NCBI GenBank assembly: GCA_041167675.1 | Contig: JBEEIB010000522.1 | Coordinates: 1-57,461, forward strand | DNA length: 57,461 nucleotides | Source of the DNA: DASTDH01 sp041167675 | Lineage (GTDB): Bacteria > Verrucomicrobiota > Verrucomicrobiia > Chthoniobacterales > JAFAMB01 | Reading direction: 5' to 3' | Shown here: in pieces, positions 16,842-24,968 of the stretch | Layout of the letters: each line of letters opens with the position of its first letter | How positions within the stretch are numbered: the stretch's first letter is position 1 | Position numbers and translations under genes: made by a program | Notes under the pieces: model-generated | What the model saw: only the letters and a program-made list of their open reading frames with translations | What the model was told of the DNA's origin: nothing | The model's database searches: none

Positions 16842-17234
16842 TCAAAGCGGTTTGGCGTGCAATTCGAGCTCGGACATGCTCACGTACTCGAGCGCACCGG
16901 CGTACGTTGCTTCCAGGAAGATCGGAGGTGCATAACCAGCCTCGAGGGCTTCAACCCAGCGCTCGACACACAGACACCAGCGATCTCCGGGTTTGAGTCC
17001 GGGAAAATCATACTCTGGCTGTGCGGTGACTAGATCGTTTCCGCGGCTCAGCGAAAATTCGAGAAATTCCGCAGTCATCTCAGCGCAAACAAAATGATGG
17101 CCGGAATCAGTCGGATCGGTTCGGCAGTAACCGTCACGGAAATAACCGGTCACCGGGTCTGTGCAGCAACATTCCAATTCCGTACCTAGCACGTTTCGTC
17201 CGAAGCGGTCCCGGTCTGTTCCGTCCAACGCCAT
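16842..17234 (-). CDS. DUF2237 family protein
   Basis: Protein of 130 residues, the usual size for DUF2237. Signature segments are NVLGTELECCCTDPVTGYFR, DGYCRTDPTDSGHHFVCAEM, FLEFSLSRGNDL and PGDRWCLCVERW, with many conserved cysteines (ECCC, YC, VC, LC). The start is the ATG at 17234; the frame stays open further upstream but there it runs through a tRNA gene and is not coding. Function is unknown; the conserved Cys/His pattern hints at metal or redox chemistry, but this is only an inference. Confidence 0.85.
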   Translation of the reverse strand: MALDGTDRDRFGRNVLGTELECCCTDPVTGYFRDGYCRTDPTDSGHHFVCAEMTAEFLEFSLSRGNDLVTAQPEYDFPGLKPGDRWCLCVERWVEALEAGYAPPIFLEATYAGALEYVSMSELELHAKPL

Positions 17235-17287
17235 ACGGTTCACTGTAAGGCAACGGAAAAGTTTTTCGAGTTCGCCTCGAGAATCAA

Positions 17288-17362
17288 TCGGGCTGGTGGG
17301 ATTCGAACCCACGGCCTCCACGTCCCGAACGTGGCGCTCTAGCCAAGCTGAGCCACAGCCCG
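17288..17362 (-). tRNA. tRNA-Pro (anticodon CGG)
   Basis: A 75-base cloverleaf: acceptor CGGGCTG/CAGCCCG, anticodon stem CCACG/CGTGG with loop TTCGGGA, T-arm GTGGG-TTCGAAT-CCCAC, discriminator A. CCA is not encoded. It lies 53 bases upstream of the DUF2237 start on the same strand. Confidence 0.95.
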
Positions 17363-17437
17363 TCGAAAAGAATGGGAGATTAGATCCACACGTGGTGCCG
17401 GTCAACCCCGGTTTCTGAGGAATACTGAGAGCGGGGG

Positions 17438-17482
17438 CATTCCCATGGGTCCCATGAGTCCCATGTGTCTCATGGGTCGCAA
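17438..17482. repeat. Degenerate 9-base-period array (GTCCCAT type)
   Basis: Five 9-mers in phase: CATTCCCAT, GGGTCCCAT, GAGTCCCAT, GTGTCTCAT, GGGTCGCAA. It sits between the Amidase_3-like gene and tRNA-Pro. A similar array is at 45777-45812. Confidence 0.65.
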
Positions 17483-17500
17483 GCAATCGCGGTTGGGTTC

Positions 17501-18757
17501 TCACTTCCTCATCTTCTTAAAATAGGCCTCGATCCCTTCGGCTACCCCATCCGCATATTCTTCGTAGATATTCTTGCGCATGACACCGTGGAATTCGCGT
17601 AGCCCTTGGTATTCGCCGGCTTGGAAGCGTTCGAAGAAGTCATGGCTATTCATGACGTAACATTCGACGTACGCGACCGGACACTGATACAGCCGGTTGG
17701 CCAAAAGATTTCGTGCCCAAACGTATCCAGTCCTTCCAATCGGGCATGCGTTGCTGGTGTGGTAGTGAAAGGGTGGGAGCCAAGTTACTGGAGCCATGTG
17801 TGCCGCGAGGCTCTCGGCGATCCCTTTCTCTTCGGCGAAGCTGCGGTTCAACAACTTAATCAGCATGGCGAAACGGACATCGTCATAGGCCAATTCTCCG
17901 GCGCTGTACCCACCGTTGACAATGAAATGAAGGTGATTTGAGTCTACCAGCGTGGGATGTGTCGGATTACCCCAAGGCTCGGCGTTGAAATGCAAACACA
18001 ATGTAAGATCTGGTCGCAGAACCGTGTTGACAGCGAGGGCTCGGTCATGAATCTCCGCCACTCGATAAAACAGCTTTTCCGCTTCCCATTGGATCGAGTG
18101 TTCCCGCCATGGATCAAATGGGCCGGTGTAATTCTGGGTAATCGGATGCATTCCACGCGCTACCAACGCTAGAAATGCTAAACTTCGAAAAATTTCGGGT
18201 GACCGGGTCGTTACTGGCCCCGGATGGGACCGAACCCAAAGTACCTGCGCTCCTAGTGCGGTGAGCTTTGGCGCAATCAACTGGGCTACACGCAACGTCA
18301 TATCCCCCTCAGTGACAGGTTTGGAATCATCGATCTGGAACCAGCGCTCTTCCATTTTGGCCCAGGCGCCGCCGAGATGCCCGGGATCGAGCGCGACCTT
18401 GAACCCAGAAAGCGGATGCTCAGGATCGGAGGATAATTGTTCGGCGGTACGCCAATAGCGTGAAGGAGTCTCAGTACCTGAGCTTTCCGAAAATTCGAGC
18501 GTAAACCAATTGCCGTCGCCCTTGGCAATCCGAACCTGGCTTGGCTCGATCGCGAACCAGGGCGCTAAGTCCACACCCGGCGCGTAAATCTCGGTAAGCA
18601 GCTGGGTGAACTCGTCATGCGTGATTGTTTGTTGGAATGCGGCCAAGCTTTTCCAGTCCGGAGCAGACGAAAGCGGAGAAAGATGCTCTGCTGATACCGG
18701 CTGAAGCGAGGCCCGGTAAATCGTCCAACAAACTAGAAACGGAAGGGTACGCGACAT
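17501..18757 (-). CDS. Secreted Amidase_3-like hydrolase (N-acetylmuramoyl-L-alanine amidase fold)
   Basis: Protein of 418 residues with a hydrophobic N-terminus (signal peptide, about 1-23) and an Amidase_3-type zinc site: His127 in VALDPGHLGG, Glu150 in PVTEGDMTL, His256 in LCLHFNAEPW, and the likely catalytic Glu365 in AYVECYVMN. The spacing fits the family, although inserts make it longer than typical amidases (about 230-residue domain). A periplasmic role in peptidoglycan cleavage or remodelling is likely but not certain, since the family contains divergent hydrolases. It is divergent from the phosphoesterase gene. Confidence 0.78.
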   Translation of the reverse strand: MSRTLPFLVCWTIYRASLQPVSAEHLSPLSSAPDWKSLAAFQQTITHDEFTQLLTEIYAPGVDLAPWFAIEPSQVRIAKGDGNWFTLEFSESSGTETPSRYWRTAEQLSSDPEHPLSGFKVALDPGHLGGAWAKMEERWFQIDDSKPVTEGDMTLRVAQLIAPKLTALGAQVLWVRSHPGPVTTRSPEIFRSLAFLALVARGMHPITQNYTGPFDPWREHSIQWEAEKLFYRVAEIHDRALAVNTVLRPDLTLCLHFNAEPWGNPTHPTLVDSNHLHFIVNGGYSAGELAYDDVRFAMLIKLLNRSFAEEKGIAESLAAHMAPVTWLPPFHYHTSNACPIGRTGYVWARNLLANRLYQCPVAYVECYVMNSHDFFERFQAGEYQGLREFHGVMRKNIYEEYADGVAEGIEAYFKKMRK

Positions 18758-18820
18758 GGCTCAGTTGCTTCGGCTTCTTTACGTTCTAATATAGACAGGT
18801 GTAAAGAGGGGCAGGTGGCG

Positions 18821-19666
18821 ATGTTTCGACTTCTTTTTCTCGGCGATATTATTGGGGAACCTGGACGCAAAGCGGTAATCGACTCGGTGCCGAGGCTGAA
18901 ACAGGAACGGGGTATTGATTTTGTTGTCGTGAACGGGGAGAACGCGGCAGCTGGTCGCGGAATCACACCCAGATTGACGATCGATCTGTTACGCGCCGGG
19001 GTTGCGGTCATCACGACCGGAGATCACGTCTGGGACCAGAAAGAGTTGGCCAGTTTCATTGGGAGTGAACCTCGCTTGTTGCGGCCGATTAATTATCCAG
19101 AAGGAACGCCCGGGAGCGGGTCAATCGTGCTGGACACCGCGAAAGCCAAGGTTGGTGTCATCAATGTTCAGGGACGCACATTCATGTTGCCGGCACTTGA
19201 AAATCCATTTCTAAAACTCCAAGAGATAGTGGCAAAGATGCGGGAAGAAACGAACCTTATCTTTGTCGATGTACATGCGGAGACGACGAGCGAGAAAATT
19301 GCGGTTGGCCGTTTTCTGGATGGTAAGGTCTCCGTAGTAGCCGGTACCCACACCCATGTCCAAACCGCGGACGAGCAAATCTTTCCTGGTGGCACAGCCT
19401 TCATCTGCGATGCAGGTATGTGCGGTCCAACCGAATCAATTCTGGGGCGAGAGATCGAACCGATTGTCCAACGGTTTGTTACCAGTATGCCGGTGAACTT
19501 TCCGGTCGCCCGCGGCGAAGTGAAATTGCATGGGATTCTGGTGGACATTGATGAGTCCAACGGGAGAGCTCTGGCGGTAACCCGGGTAGCCGAGGTTTAC
19601 CGGCCAAGCCAATCAGAGACCGAGACAACGCCAACCAGACAGCCGGAAACTTCCTTGGCCAAATAA
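18821..19666 (+). CDS. YmdB/TIGR00282-type metallophosphoesterase
   Basis: Protein of about 281 residues, dinuclear-metal phosphoesterase of the Bacillus YmdB type (cyclic-nucleotide phosphodiesterase; unrelated to the E. coli macrodomain of that name). Metal-binding segments are in order: FLGDIIG, VNGENAA, TTGDHVWD, VDVHAETTSEK and VAGTHTHVQTAD. The C-terminal tail after residue 260 is Thr/Glu/Pro-rich and probably disordered. I take the ATG at 18821 because GAGGGG lies about 10 bases upstream; a GTG at 18815 is also possible. Confidence 0.9.
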   Translation: MFRLLFLGDIIGEPGRKAVIDSVPRLKQERGIDFVVVNGENAAAGRGITPRLTIDLLRAGVAVITTGDHVWDQKELASFIGSEPRLLRPINYPEGTPGSGSIVLDTAKAKVGVINVQGRTFMLPALENPFLKLQEIVAKMREETNLIFVDVHAETTSEKIAVGRFLDGKVSVVAGTHTHVQTADEQIFPGGTAFICDAGMCGPTESILGREIEPIVQRFVTSMPVNFPVARGEVKLHGILVDIDESNGRALAVTRVAEVYRPSQSETETTPTRQPETSLAK

Positions 19667-19782
19667 AACGCCGGTCAAGAGAACGCCGACAACGCCGGTC
19701 GCTCCGATATCGCCGGGAACTGTTCGGAAAGGGTCTTTTCCACCGTCTCAATAGCGACCAAACCAAGGCTCCTATTTCTTCT

Positions 19783-19824
19783 TTAATCACTATCCACTAT
19801 TCGCTGATCAGTAATCGCTAATTT
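19783..19824. repeat. Degenerate 7-base-period array
   Basis: Six 7-mers in one phase: TTAATCA, CTATCCA, CTATTCG, CTGATCA, GTAATCG, CTAATTT. It lies in the 482-base spacer between the phosphoesterase gene and tRNA-Thr, directly before a 9-base array. Confidence 0.6.
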
Positions 19825-19837
19825 GGGCGCTCCTGAG

Positions 19838-19891
19838 CAGTTCTCCGCATTCCCGGCGTTCCCGGCGGTGTCGACGCTGTCGGCGTTCCTT
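19838..19891. repeat. Degenerate 9-base-period array (GCGTTCCCG type)
   Basis: Six 9-mers in phase: CAGTTCTCC, GCATTCCCG, GCGTTCCCG, GCGGTGTCG, ACGCTGTCG, GCGTTCCTT. Shorter matches to the complement (AACGCCGAC, AACGCCGGT) occur at 19692-19709. The remainder of the 19667-20148 spacer holds no gene I can support. Confidence 0.6.
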
Positions 19892-19969
19892 TCCAAGTGC
19901 CTTGAAGTGAAGTTCTTCCTAGCCGTTCTTTCACGGAAAAATGGGAGTCTGTCGGTACCAAGAATCCTG

Positions 19970-19997
19970 TTGACGCTAATGCACTCTTTGTTAAGTT
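19970..19997 (+). promoter_or_regulatory. Weak candidate promoter for the tRNA-Thr/tuf transcript
   Basis: TTGACG, a 16-base spacer and TAAGTT, about 150 bases before tRNA-Thr. The -10 element matches consensus poorly, so this is tentative. Confidence 0.25.
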
Positions 19998-20148
19998 TCC
20001 GGCTCGCTTGATGGACCTTGAGTAGCAATCAACCGGCCCAAAATGGGACCAGCGACTAGTAGTCGGCCAGGTTTTTGTCCTCAAATTCCGGAAACGAGTT
20101 TCGGCCGGCTCGCGAGATAGTGAAGACCGGTCGAACGACAGCAGATGC

Positions 20149-20224
<76 letters not shown>

Positions 20225-20290
20225 TCCTGACCAAACGAAGTACTTAGCACGTAGACAATTTAAAGAAAGTAGCAGAGAAGGAGACCTTAA

Positions 20291-21475
20291 ATGGCGAAGG
20301 ATAAATTCGAAAGATCCAAACCACACGTGAACATCGGCACCATCGGCCACGTTGACCATGGTAAGACGACGCTCACTGCGGCGATCACGACGGTGCTAGC
20401 TGAGAAGGGCATGGCACAAGCAACGCGGTACGATCAAATTGATAACGCTCCCGAGGAAAAGGAGCGCGGTATTACGATTAATACGGCGCATGTCGAGTAC
20501 TCGACCGATAATCGGCACTATGCGCATGTGGATTGTCCGGGCCATGCCGATTACGTCAAAAACATGATCACCGGTGCCGCGCAGATGGACGGCGCGATCC
20601 TTGTGGTCTCCGCTGCTGACGGCCCGATGCCGCAAACCCGTGAACACATCCTTCTGGCTCGTCAGGTTGGTGTGCCGTCGATCGTTGTGTTCCTGAACAA
20701 GTGCGACATGGTCGATGATCCGGAATTGCTCGATCTGGTCGAAATGGAAGTACGCGATCTGTTGTCGCAATACGAATTCCCGGGTGACACGATCCCAATC
20801 GTCAAAGGCAGCGCGCTCAAGGCGTTGGAAGGCGATCCGAAATACAAGGAGAACATCTTCCAACTCATGGCCGCGGTTGATGAGTACATCCCGCTGCCGG
20901 AGCGGCCAATCGATCAACCATTCCTGATGCCGATCGAGGACGTCTTCAACATTGAAGGTCGTGGTACCGTGGTCACCGGACGAGTCGAGCGGGGAATCCT
21001 CAAGAAAATGGAGGAAGTCGAAATTGTCGGAATTCGTCCGACGCAAAAGACAACCGTTACCGATATTGAAATGTTCCGTAAGCTGCTTGACGAGGCGCGA
21101 GCGGGCGACAACGTAGGAGTCCTTTTGCGAGGTGTGAAGAAAGAGGACGTCGAGCGTGGACAGGTGGTAGCTAAACCGGGCTCCATTAAGCCGCACAAAA
21201 AGTTCAAAGCGGAAGTCTATGTATTAAGTAAGGAAGAGGGTGGTCGGCATACGCCGTTCTTCTCGAACTACCGTCCTCAATTTTACTTCCGAACGACCGA
21301 TGTTACCGGAACAGTCAAGCTTCCTGAAGGTGTCGAAATGGTGATGCCGGGCGATAACGTCTCGATTGAAGTGGAGCTGATCACGCCGATTGCGATGGAA
21401 AAGACAATTCGATTCGCAATCCGCGAAGGTGGTCGCACCGTAGGTGCTGGCCGCGTCGGCGACATTCTTGACTAA
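20291..21475 (+). CDS. tuf: Elongation factor Tu
   Basis: GTPase of 394 residues that delivers aminoacyl-tRNA to the ribosome. G motifs: GHVDHGKTTL (P-loop), DCPGHADYV (G3), NKCDMVDD (G4) and the SALKALEG segment (G5), followed by both beta-barrel domains ending VGAGRVGDILD. The length is standard. A strong site, GGAGA, precedes the ATG. The gene lies between tRNA-Thr and tRNA-Trp as in many bacteria and is followed by an intrinsic terminator. Confidence 0.99.
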   Translation: MAKDKFERSKPHVNIGTIGHVDHGKTTLTAAITTVLAEKGMAQATRYDQIDNAPEEKERGITINTAHVEYSTDNRHYAHVDCPGHADYVKNMITGAAQMDGAILVVSAADGPMPQTREHILLARQVGVPSIVVFLNKCDMVDDPELLDLVEMEVRDLLSQYEFPGDTIPIVKGSALKALEGDPKYKENIFQLMAAVDEYIPLPERPIDQPFLMPIEDVFNIEGRGTVVTGRVERGILKKMEEVEIVGIRPTQKTTVTDIEMFRKLLDEARAGDNVGVLLRGVKKEDVERGQVVAKPGSIKPHKKFKAEVYVLSKEEGGRHTPFFSNYRPQFYFRTTDVTGTVKLPEGVEMVMPGDNVSIEVELITPIAMEKTIRFAIREGGRTVGAGRVGDILD

Positions 21476-21513
21476 GAGGCTGTTGTCGAGGAACAATAGG
21501 AACAATTTAACCA

Positions 21514-21548
21514 GGGGGTCCCGCCTAGGCGGGACCGCTTTATTTTTA
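21514..21548 (+). terminator. Intrinsic terminator after tuf
   Basis: Perfect 9-bp stem GGTCCCGCC/GGCGGGACC (21517-21525, 21528-21536) followed by a T-rich run (CTTTATTTTT). It separates tuf from the tRNA-Trp/secE transcript. Confidence 0.85.
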
Positions 21549-21561
21549 AGCCGTGAACGAT

Positions 21562-21634
21562 AGGTCAGTAGCTCAATTGGTAGAGCAGCGGTCTCCAAAA
21601 CCGCCGGTTGGGGGTTCGAGTCCCTCCTGACCTG
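21562..21634 (+). tRNA. tRNA-Trp (anticodon CCA)
   Basis: A 73-base cloverleaf: acceptor AGGTCAG/CTGACCT, anticodon stem GCGGT/ACCGC with loop CTCCAAA, T-arm GGGGG-TTCGAGT-CCCTC with one G-U pair, discriminator G. The 3' CCA is not encoded. It is 14 bases upstream of secE, the usual position. Confidence 0.96.
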
Positions 21635-21648
21635 TTCCTCTTACTCAA

Positions 21649-21870
21649 ATGTTTGGATTTTTCCGCTATATCATTCGCTTCCTTAGCGAGTCTCGGGCCG
21701 AGCTGGCAAAAGCAAGCTGGCCCTGGGATCCCAAAGAGAAAGGCGCCAAACGGTATCGGGAACTGATCGATTCGACCACGGTCGTGCTGATCGCGATGGT
21801 GATTTTGAGTGGCTACATCACATTTTGGGACTTTGTGATGGTTAACATCGTAGGCTGGCTGGTGCCATGA
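21649..21870 (+). CDS. secE: Preprotein translocase subunit SecE
   Basis: Protein of 73 residues with the single-TM form of SecE: an amphipathic N-terminal helix (FRYIIRFLSESRAELAKASW), the conserved WP...R segment before the membrane, and one TM helix (about 44-65). It clamps SecY in the inner-membrane translocon. The position between tRNA-Trp and nusG supports the call. Confidence 0.93.
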   Translation: MFGFFRYIIRFLSESRAELAKASWPWDPKEKGAKRYRELIDSTTVVLIAMVILSGYITFWDFVMVNIVGWLVP

Positions 21871-21886
21871 GTGAGGTTGTGACGTT

Positions 21887-22450
21887 ATGAGTGAACCAGA
21901 CAAGGACCAATGGTTTGTTGTGCACGTTCTTTCCGGGCAGGAACAGAAGGTTTATGAAAATCTGACGCGCCGGATCAAGAAAGAGGAAATGGGCGATTTG
22001 GTTTACGAAGTTTTGATTCCGACCGAACGCGTCTCGGAAATAAAGCGAGGAAAGCGCACCGAGACTACCCGTAAATTTTTCCCGGGATACTTGATCGTGA
22101 ATATGTATCTGCTCGACAAGCAGAACCAGTTGGTAGACCGCACTTGGTATTTTATCCGCGAAACTCCCGGAGTATTGGGTTTTGCTGGAACCAAGGATCG
22201 TCCAGTACCCATGCGGCCACAAGAAGTGGAAAGCATGCTGGCACAGATTCGCGAGCGGGAAGACAAGGTTAAACCAAAGGTGAGTTTTGAAGTCGGCGAG
22301 ACGGTCAAGGTGGCCGATGGGCCGTTCCAGAATCAAAGTGGAGTCGTTGAAGAAATTGATCCAGACCGGGGCAAGTTGCGCGTCTCCGTCAGTATTTTCG
22401 GACGTTCCACACCCGTCGAACTGGAGTATTGGCAGGTAGAAAGAAGCTAA
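21887..22450 (+). CDS. nusG: Transcription termination/antitermination protein NusG
   Basis: Protein of 187 residues. The NGN domain begins QWFVVHVLSGQEQKVYENL and contains EVLIPTERVSEIKRGKR and the KFFPGYLIVNM strand; the KOW domain (VGETVKVADGPFQNQSG, about 135-151) ends the protein. It binds RNA polymerase and couples it to Rho or the ribosome. It is 16 bases downstream of secE. Confidence 0.97.
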   Translation: MSEPDKDQWFVVHVLSGQEQKVYENLTRRIKKEEMGDLVYEVLIPTERVSEIKRGKRTETTRKFFPGYLIVNMYLLDKQNQLVDRTWYFIRETPGVLGFAGTKDRPVPMRPQEVESMLAQIREREDKVKPKVSFEVGETVKVADGPFQNQSGVVEEIDPDRGKLRVSVSIFGRSTPVELEYWQVERS

Positions 22451-22487
22451 CCTGGACCGTGTTTTAAGGGCGGTTCAACGATAAGAT

Positions 22488-22913
22488 ATGGCAAAAGAAG
22501 TTGTTGCAACGATCAAGCTGCAGATCCCGGCTGGTCAGGCCAATCCGGCGCCGCCGGTCGGTCCTGCGCTCGGTCAGAATGGCGTGAACATTATGGCTTT
22601 CTGCAAGGAATTTAACGCCGCTACGCAGAAACAGGCTGGCGATATCCTGCCGGTAGTGATCACTGTCTATAAAGACAAGACCTTCACGTTTATTACCAAG
22701 GCACCGCCAGCGGCGATCCTTTTGAAAAAAGCAGCCAATATCGCGGCCGGTTCGAAGGAGCCGAACAAGATAAAGGTTGGCAAACTGACCAAGAAAGAGG
22801 TCATGGATATCGTGAAGGTGAAGATGAAGGATATGAACGCGAACTCCGAAGAAGCGGCATACCGCACGCTGGTCGGCACCGCGCGACAGATGGGAATCGA
22901 CGTAGTAGAATGA
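22488..22913 (+). CDS. rplK: 50S ribosomal protein L11
   Basis: Protein of 141 residues with the L11 signature: KLQIPAGQANPAPPVGPALG at the N-terminus, GVNIMAFCKEFN, and a C-terminal RNA-binding domain ending GTARQMGIDVVE. It forms the GTPase-associated centre with 23S rRNA. The length is standard. The usual partner rplA follows, but here a palindromic repeat lies between them. Confidence 0.98.
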   Translation: MAKEVVATIKLQIPAGQANPAPPVGPALGQNGVNIMAFCKEFNAATQKQAGDILPVVITVYKDKTFTFITKAPPAAILLKKAANIAAGSKEPNKIKVGKLTKKEVMDIVKVKMKDMNANSEEAAYRTLVGTARQMGIDVVE

Positions 22914-22914
22914 T

Positions 22915-22969
22915 GGTAGGGACGCGCTCCCACGCGTCCGATTGAAACCGGCGGGAGCCGGTCCCTACC
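22915..22969. repeat. GTAGGGACG-family palindrome, copy 2, between rplK and rplA
   Basis: Outer arms GGTAGGGAC/GTCCCTACC enclose two perfect inner hairpins: GGACGCG-CTCCCA-CGCGTCC (22920-22939, quoted with 6-base loop) and ACCGGC-GGGA-GCCGGT (22947-22962). The first 26 bases match 33294-33319 at 24 positions. Confidence 0.75.
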
Positions 22970-23019
22970 GCAAACGATGCAGGAGGTTTCCATTAAGGAG
23001 ACCGTCGGCACTGCAAAAA

Positions 23020-23721
23020 ATGAAAACAACGCATCGCAGTAAACGCTATCGAGCCTGTCTTGAGCTGATCCAGCCAGACAAGGCGTACTCACTACCGGAC
23101 GCAGTTGAGACACTCAAAAAGCTGCCTCCGACCAAGTTCGATCAAACCGTTACCCTCTCTTTTAAGTTGGGGGTAGATCCTAAACAATCCGACCAAATGG
23201 TCCGTGGCACCTGTCCTTTGCCCCATGGTAGCGGAAAACAAGTACGAGTTCTGGTATTTGCGCAGGGCCAAGCAGCTGAAGCTGCTAAAGAGGCCGGCGC
23301 CGAGTACGTCGGATTCGAGGATCTGATTAAGAAATGTCAGGAGGGCTTCCAGGATTTTGATGTTGCGGTCGCGACCCCCGCTGCCATGGCGGAGGTGCGT
23401 AAATTAGGCAGAGTACTTGGGCCGCGAGGTCTTATGCCAAATCCCAAAACGGGAACCGTCACTGATGACACCGCCAAAGCAGTGAGAGAGGTGAAGGCCG
23501 GACGAGTTGAGTTTAAACTGGACAAGAATGGCAACGTGGCTGTTCCGATGGGCAAATTTTCTTTTGCCCCACAAGCGCTAGTCGAGAACGGAACGGCGGT
23601 GATCGACGCGGTCGTGAAAGCCCGACCGGCTCATGCGAAGGGTAAATTTGTTCATACGATTACGGTCAGCGCAACAATGACTCCGGGTCTGTCTGTCGAT
23701 CCGTCGGTCTATCTGAAATAG
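23020..23721 (+). CDS. rplA: 50S ribosomal protein L1
   Basis: Protein of 233 residues, two-domain L1: N-terminal KRYRACLELIQPDKAYSLP, the VRGTCPLPHGSGK loop, then GRVLGPRGLMPNPKTGTVT, the diagnostic L1 signature. It binds 23S rRNA at the L1 stalk and, in many bacteria, its own mRNA. I place the start at the ATG before KTTHRSKRY, which gives normal length. AAGGAG at 22995-23000 is 19 bases from this ATG but 10 bases from an in-frame CTG at 23011, so translation may begin three codons earlier. Confidence 0.96.
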   Translation: MKTTHRSKRYRACLELIQPDKAYSLPDAVETLKKLPPTKFDQTVTLSFKLGVDPKQSDQMVRGTCPLPHGSGKQVRVLVFAQGQAAEAAKEAGAEYVGFEDLIKKCQEGFQDFDVAVATPAAMAEVRKLGRVLGPRGLMPNPKTGTVTDDTAKAVREVKAGRVEFKLDKNGNVAVPMGKFSFAPQALVENGTAVIDAVVKARPAHAKGKFVHTITVSATMTPGLSVDPSVYLK

Positions 23722-23733
23722 AGGAGAAAACCC

Positions 23734-24258
23734 ATGAGACCCGAAAAGACGACGATTGTTGAGGATCTTTCCGCGCGACTAAACGCCTCACCGTTTTTGA
23801 TCGTAACGGAATACGCCGGCATGAACGTGAGTGAGTTCGCCGAGCTGCGCCACCGGTTGGCTCGCGCTGGAGCAGAATGCAAAGTGGTGAAGAACACTTT
23901 TTTGCGGAAGGCAGCAGCAGAAGTAGGCTTCCCCGATCTGGGTGAATCGCTGGCTGGGCAAACCGCGATTGTTACCGGAGAGACCGATGTCTGTGCTGCG
24001 GCAAAAGTCCTGAAAACTTTTTCGACCGAGTTTCAGCGTCCCTCGGTGAAAGTCGGCGTACTGGATCATGCCGTAATTTCAAAAGAGCAGATCCAAGCGC
24101 TGGCCGATCTTCCGACCAAACCGGTTCTACAGGCACAGTTGCTTGGCGTTCTGAAATCGCCGCTCCAGAAACTGGTCACCGTATTGAATGAGCCGGGCGC
24201 CTCGCTCGCTCGCTTGTTGAAGGCAAAAGTAGACAAAGAAGGAGGCGCCGAAGGCTGA
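23734..24258 (+). CDS. rplJ: 50S ribosomal protein L10
   Basis: Protein of 174 residues that anchors the L7/L12 stalk. The N-terminal RNA-binding part carries EYAGMNVSEFAELRHRL and KVVKNTFLRKAA, and the C-terminal helix (LQKLVTVLNEPGASLARLL) binds L7/L12 dimers. GAGGAG lies just upstream of the ATG, 12 bases after rplA. Only 12 bases precede it, so there is no room for the long rplJ leader used for autogenous control in enterobacteria. Confidence 0.97.
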   Translation: MRPEKTTIVEDLSARLNASPFLIVTEYAGMNVSEFAELRHRLARAGAECKVVKNTFLRKAAAEVGFPDLGESLAGQTAIVTGETDVCAAAKVLKTFSTEFQRPSVKVGVLDHAVISKEQIQALADLPTKPVLQAQLLGVLKSPLQKLVTVLNEPGASLARLLKAKVDKEGGAEG

Positions 24259-24281
24259 ACGCCGTCCGGCAGCCGCCGGAC

Positions 24282-24353
24282 CATCATCGCCGAAAACGCC
24301 GAAAACTGGGCTCAGCTGACGGCGTTACTGGCAATGACCGCGATGACGGCGAT
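24282..24353. repeat. Degenerate 9-base-period array between rplJ and rplL
   Basis: Eight 9-mers in phase, the clearest being CGAAAACGC/CGAAAACTG and GACGGCGTT/ACTGGCAAT/GACCGCGAT/GACGGCGAT. It lies in the 226-base gap between rplJ and rplL. Confidence 0.5.
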
Positions 24354-24484
24354 TAAATTTGCGAGGCGTGAATTGAAGCCGCACGCCACGATGAAAACAC
24401 AAACTGGTTCCTCGTCGGGTCAGGCAGCTGCCGGATCTTAAATGCTCTCGAGGCTTCGGAGCGCGACGATACCGATAAAATAAA

Positions 24485-24877
24485 ATGGCAAACACAGAAC
24501 AACTCGTTGAACAGCTTAGCGGTCTGACCGTTTTGGAGATCGCTGATCTGGTGAAAAAACTAGAAGAAAAATGGGGAGTCAGTGCGGCAGCTCCAGTAGC
24601 GGTCGCGGCTGGTCCGGTAGCAGGCGGTGGTGCAGCAGCCGGTGCACCGGCAGTCGAGGAAAAGACCACCTTTGATGTGATCCTCAAGGAGATTGGTAGC
24701 AACAAGATCGCCGTCATCAAGGAGGTTCGTGCGGCTGTGTCCGGTTTAGGACTCGCCGAAGCGAAGGCTCTGGTCGAAGGCGCTCCGAAGCCGATCAAGG
24801 AAGGGGTCACCAAAGAAGAAGCGGAAGAGATCAAGAAGAAGGTCGAAGCCGCTGGAGCGAAAGTCGAAATCAAATAA
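24485..24877 (+). CDS. rplL: 50S ribosomal protein L7/L12
   Basis: Protein of 130 residues: an N-terminal dimerisation helix pair (EQLVEQLSGLTVLEIADLVK), an Ala/Gly/Pro-rich hinge (about 40-60), and a C-terminal factor-binding domain with KIAVIKEVRAAVSGLGLAEA and the AKALVEGAPKPIKEGV loop. Multiple copies recruit translation factors. It is followed at once by a strong terminator. Confidence 0.98.
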   Translation: MANTEQLVEQLSGLTVLEIADLVKKLEEKWGVSAAAPVAVAAGPVAGGGAAAGAPAVEEKTTFDVILKEIGSNKIAVIKEVRAAVSGLGLAEAKALVEGAPKPIKEGVTKEEAEEIKKKVEAAGAKVEIK

Positions 24878-24895
24878 GCCTCGAAGTCTTGCGAA

Positions 24896-24932
24896 AGGGG
24901 CGTGTTGCGCTGAAGCAGCACGCCCTTTTTCT
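24896..24932 (+). terminator. Intrinsic terminator after rplL
   Basis: GC-rich stem GGGCGTGTTGC/GCAGCACGCCC (one mismatch) with a short loop, followed by TTTTTCTGTTTT. It ends the ribosomal-protein transcript before rpoB. Confidence 0.85.
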
Positions 24933-24940
24933 GTTTTCAC

Positions 24941-24968
24941 TTGCGAAATGCAGGTAGGGCAGTATAAT
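24941..24968 (+). promoter_or_regulatory. Candidate sigma-70-type promoter for rpoB
   Basis: TTGCGA, a 16-base spacer and a consensus TATAAT (24963-24968), directly downstream of the rplL terminator. It implies a leader of about 200 bases before rpoB. Confidence 0.6.

Noticed and set aside
17438..17482. CRISPR-like repeat array
   Set aside because: Units are 9 bases with no spacers, and no cas gene is present in the window.
17235..17504. N-terminal extension of the DUF2237 frame by about 90 residues
   Set aside because: The extension reads through tRNA-Pro and a 9-base repeat array (giving a THGTHG-type peptide); the family domain begins at 17234.
20396..21196. Long minus-strand frame (266 codons) inside tuf
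   Set aside because: It is the mirror of a highly conserved gene whose codon bias keeps the opposite frame open; no protein family fits.
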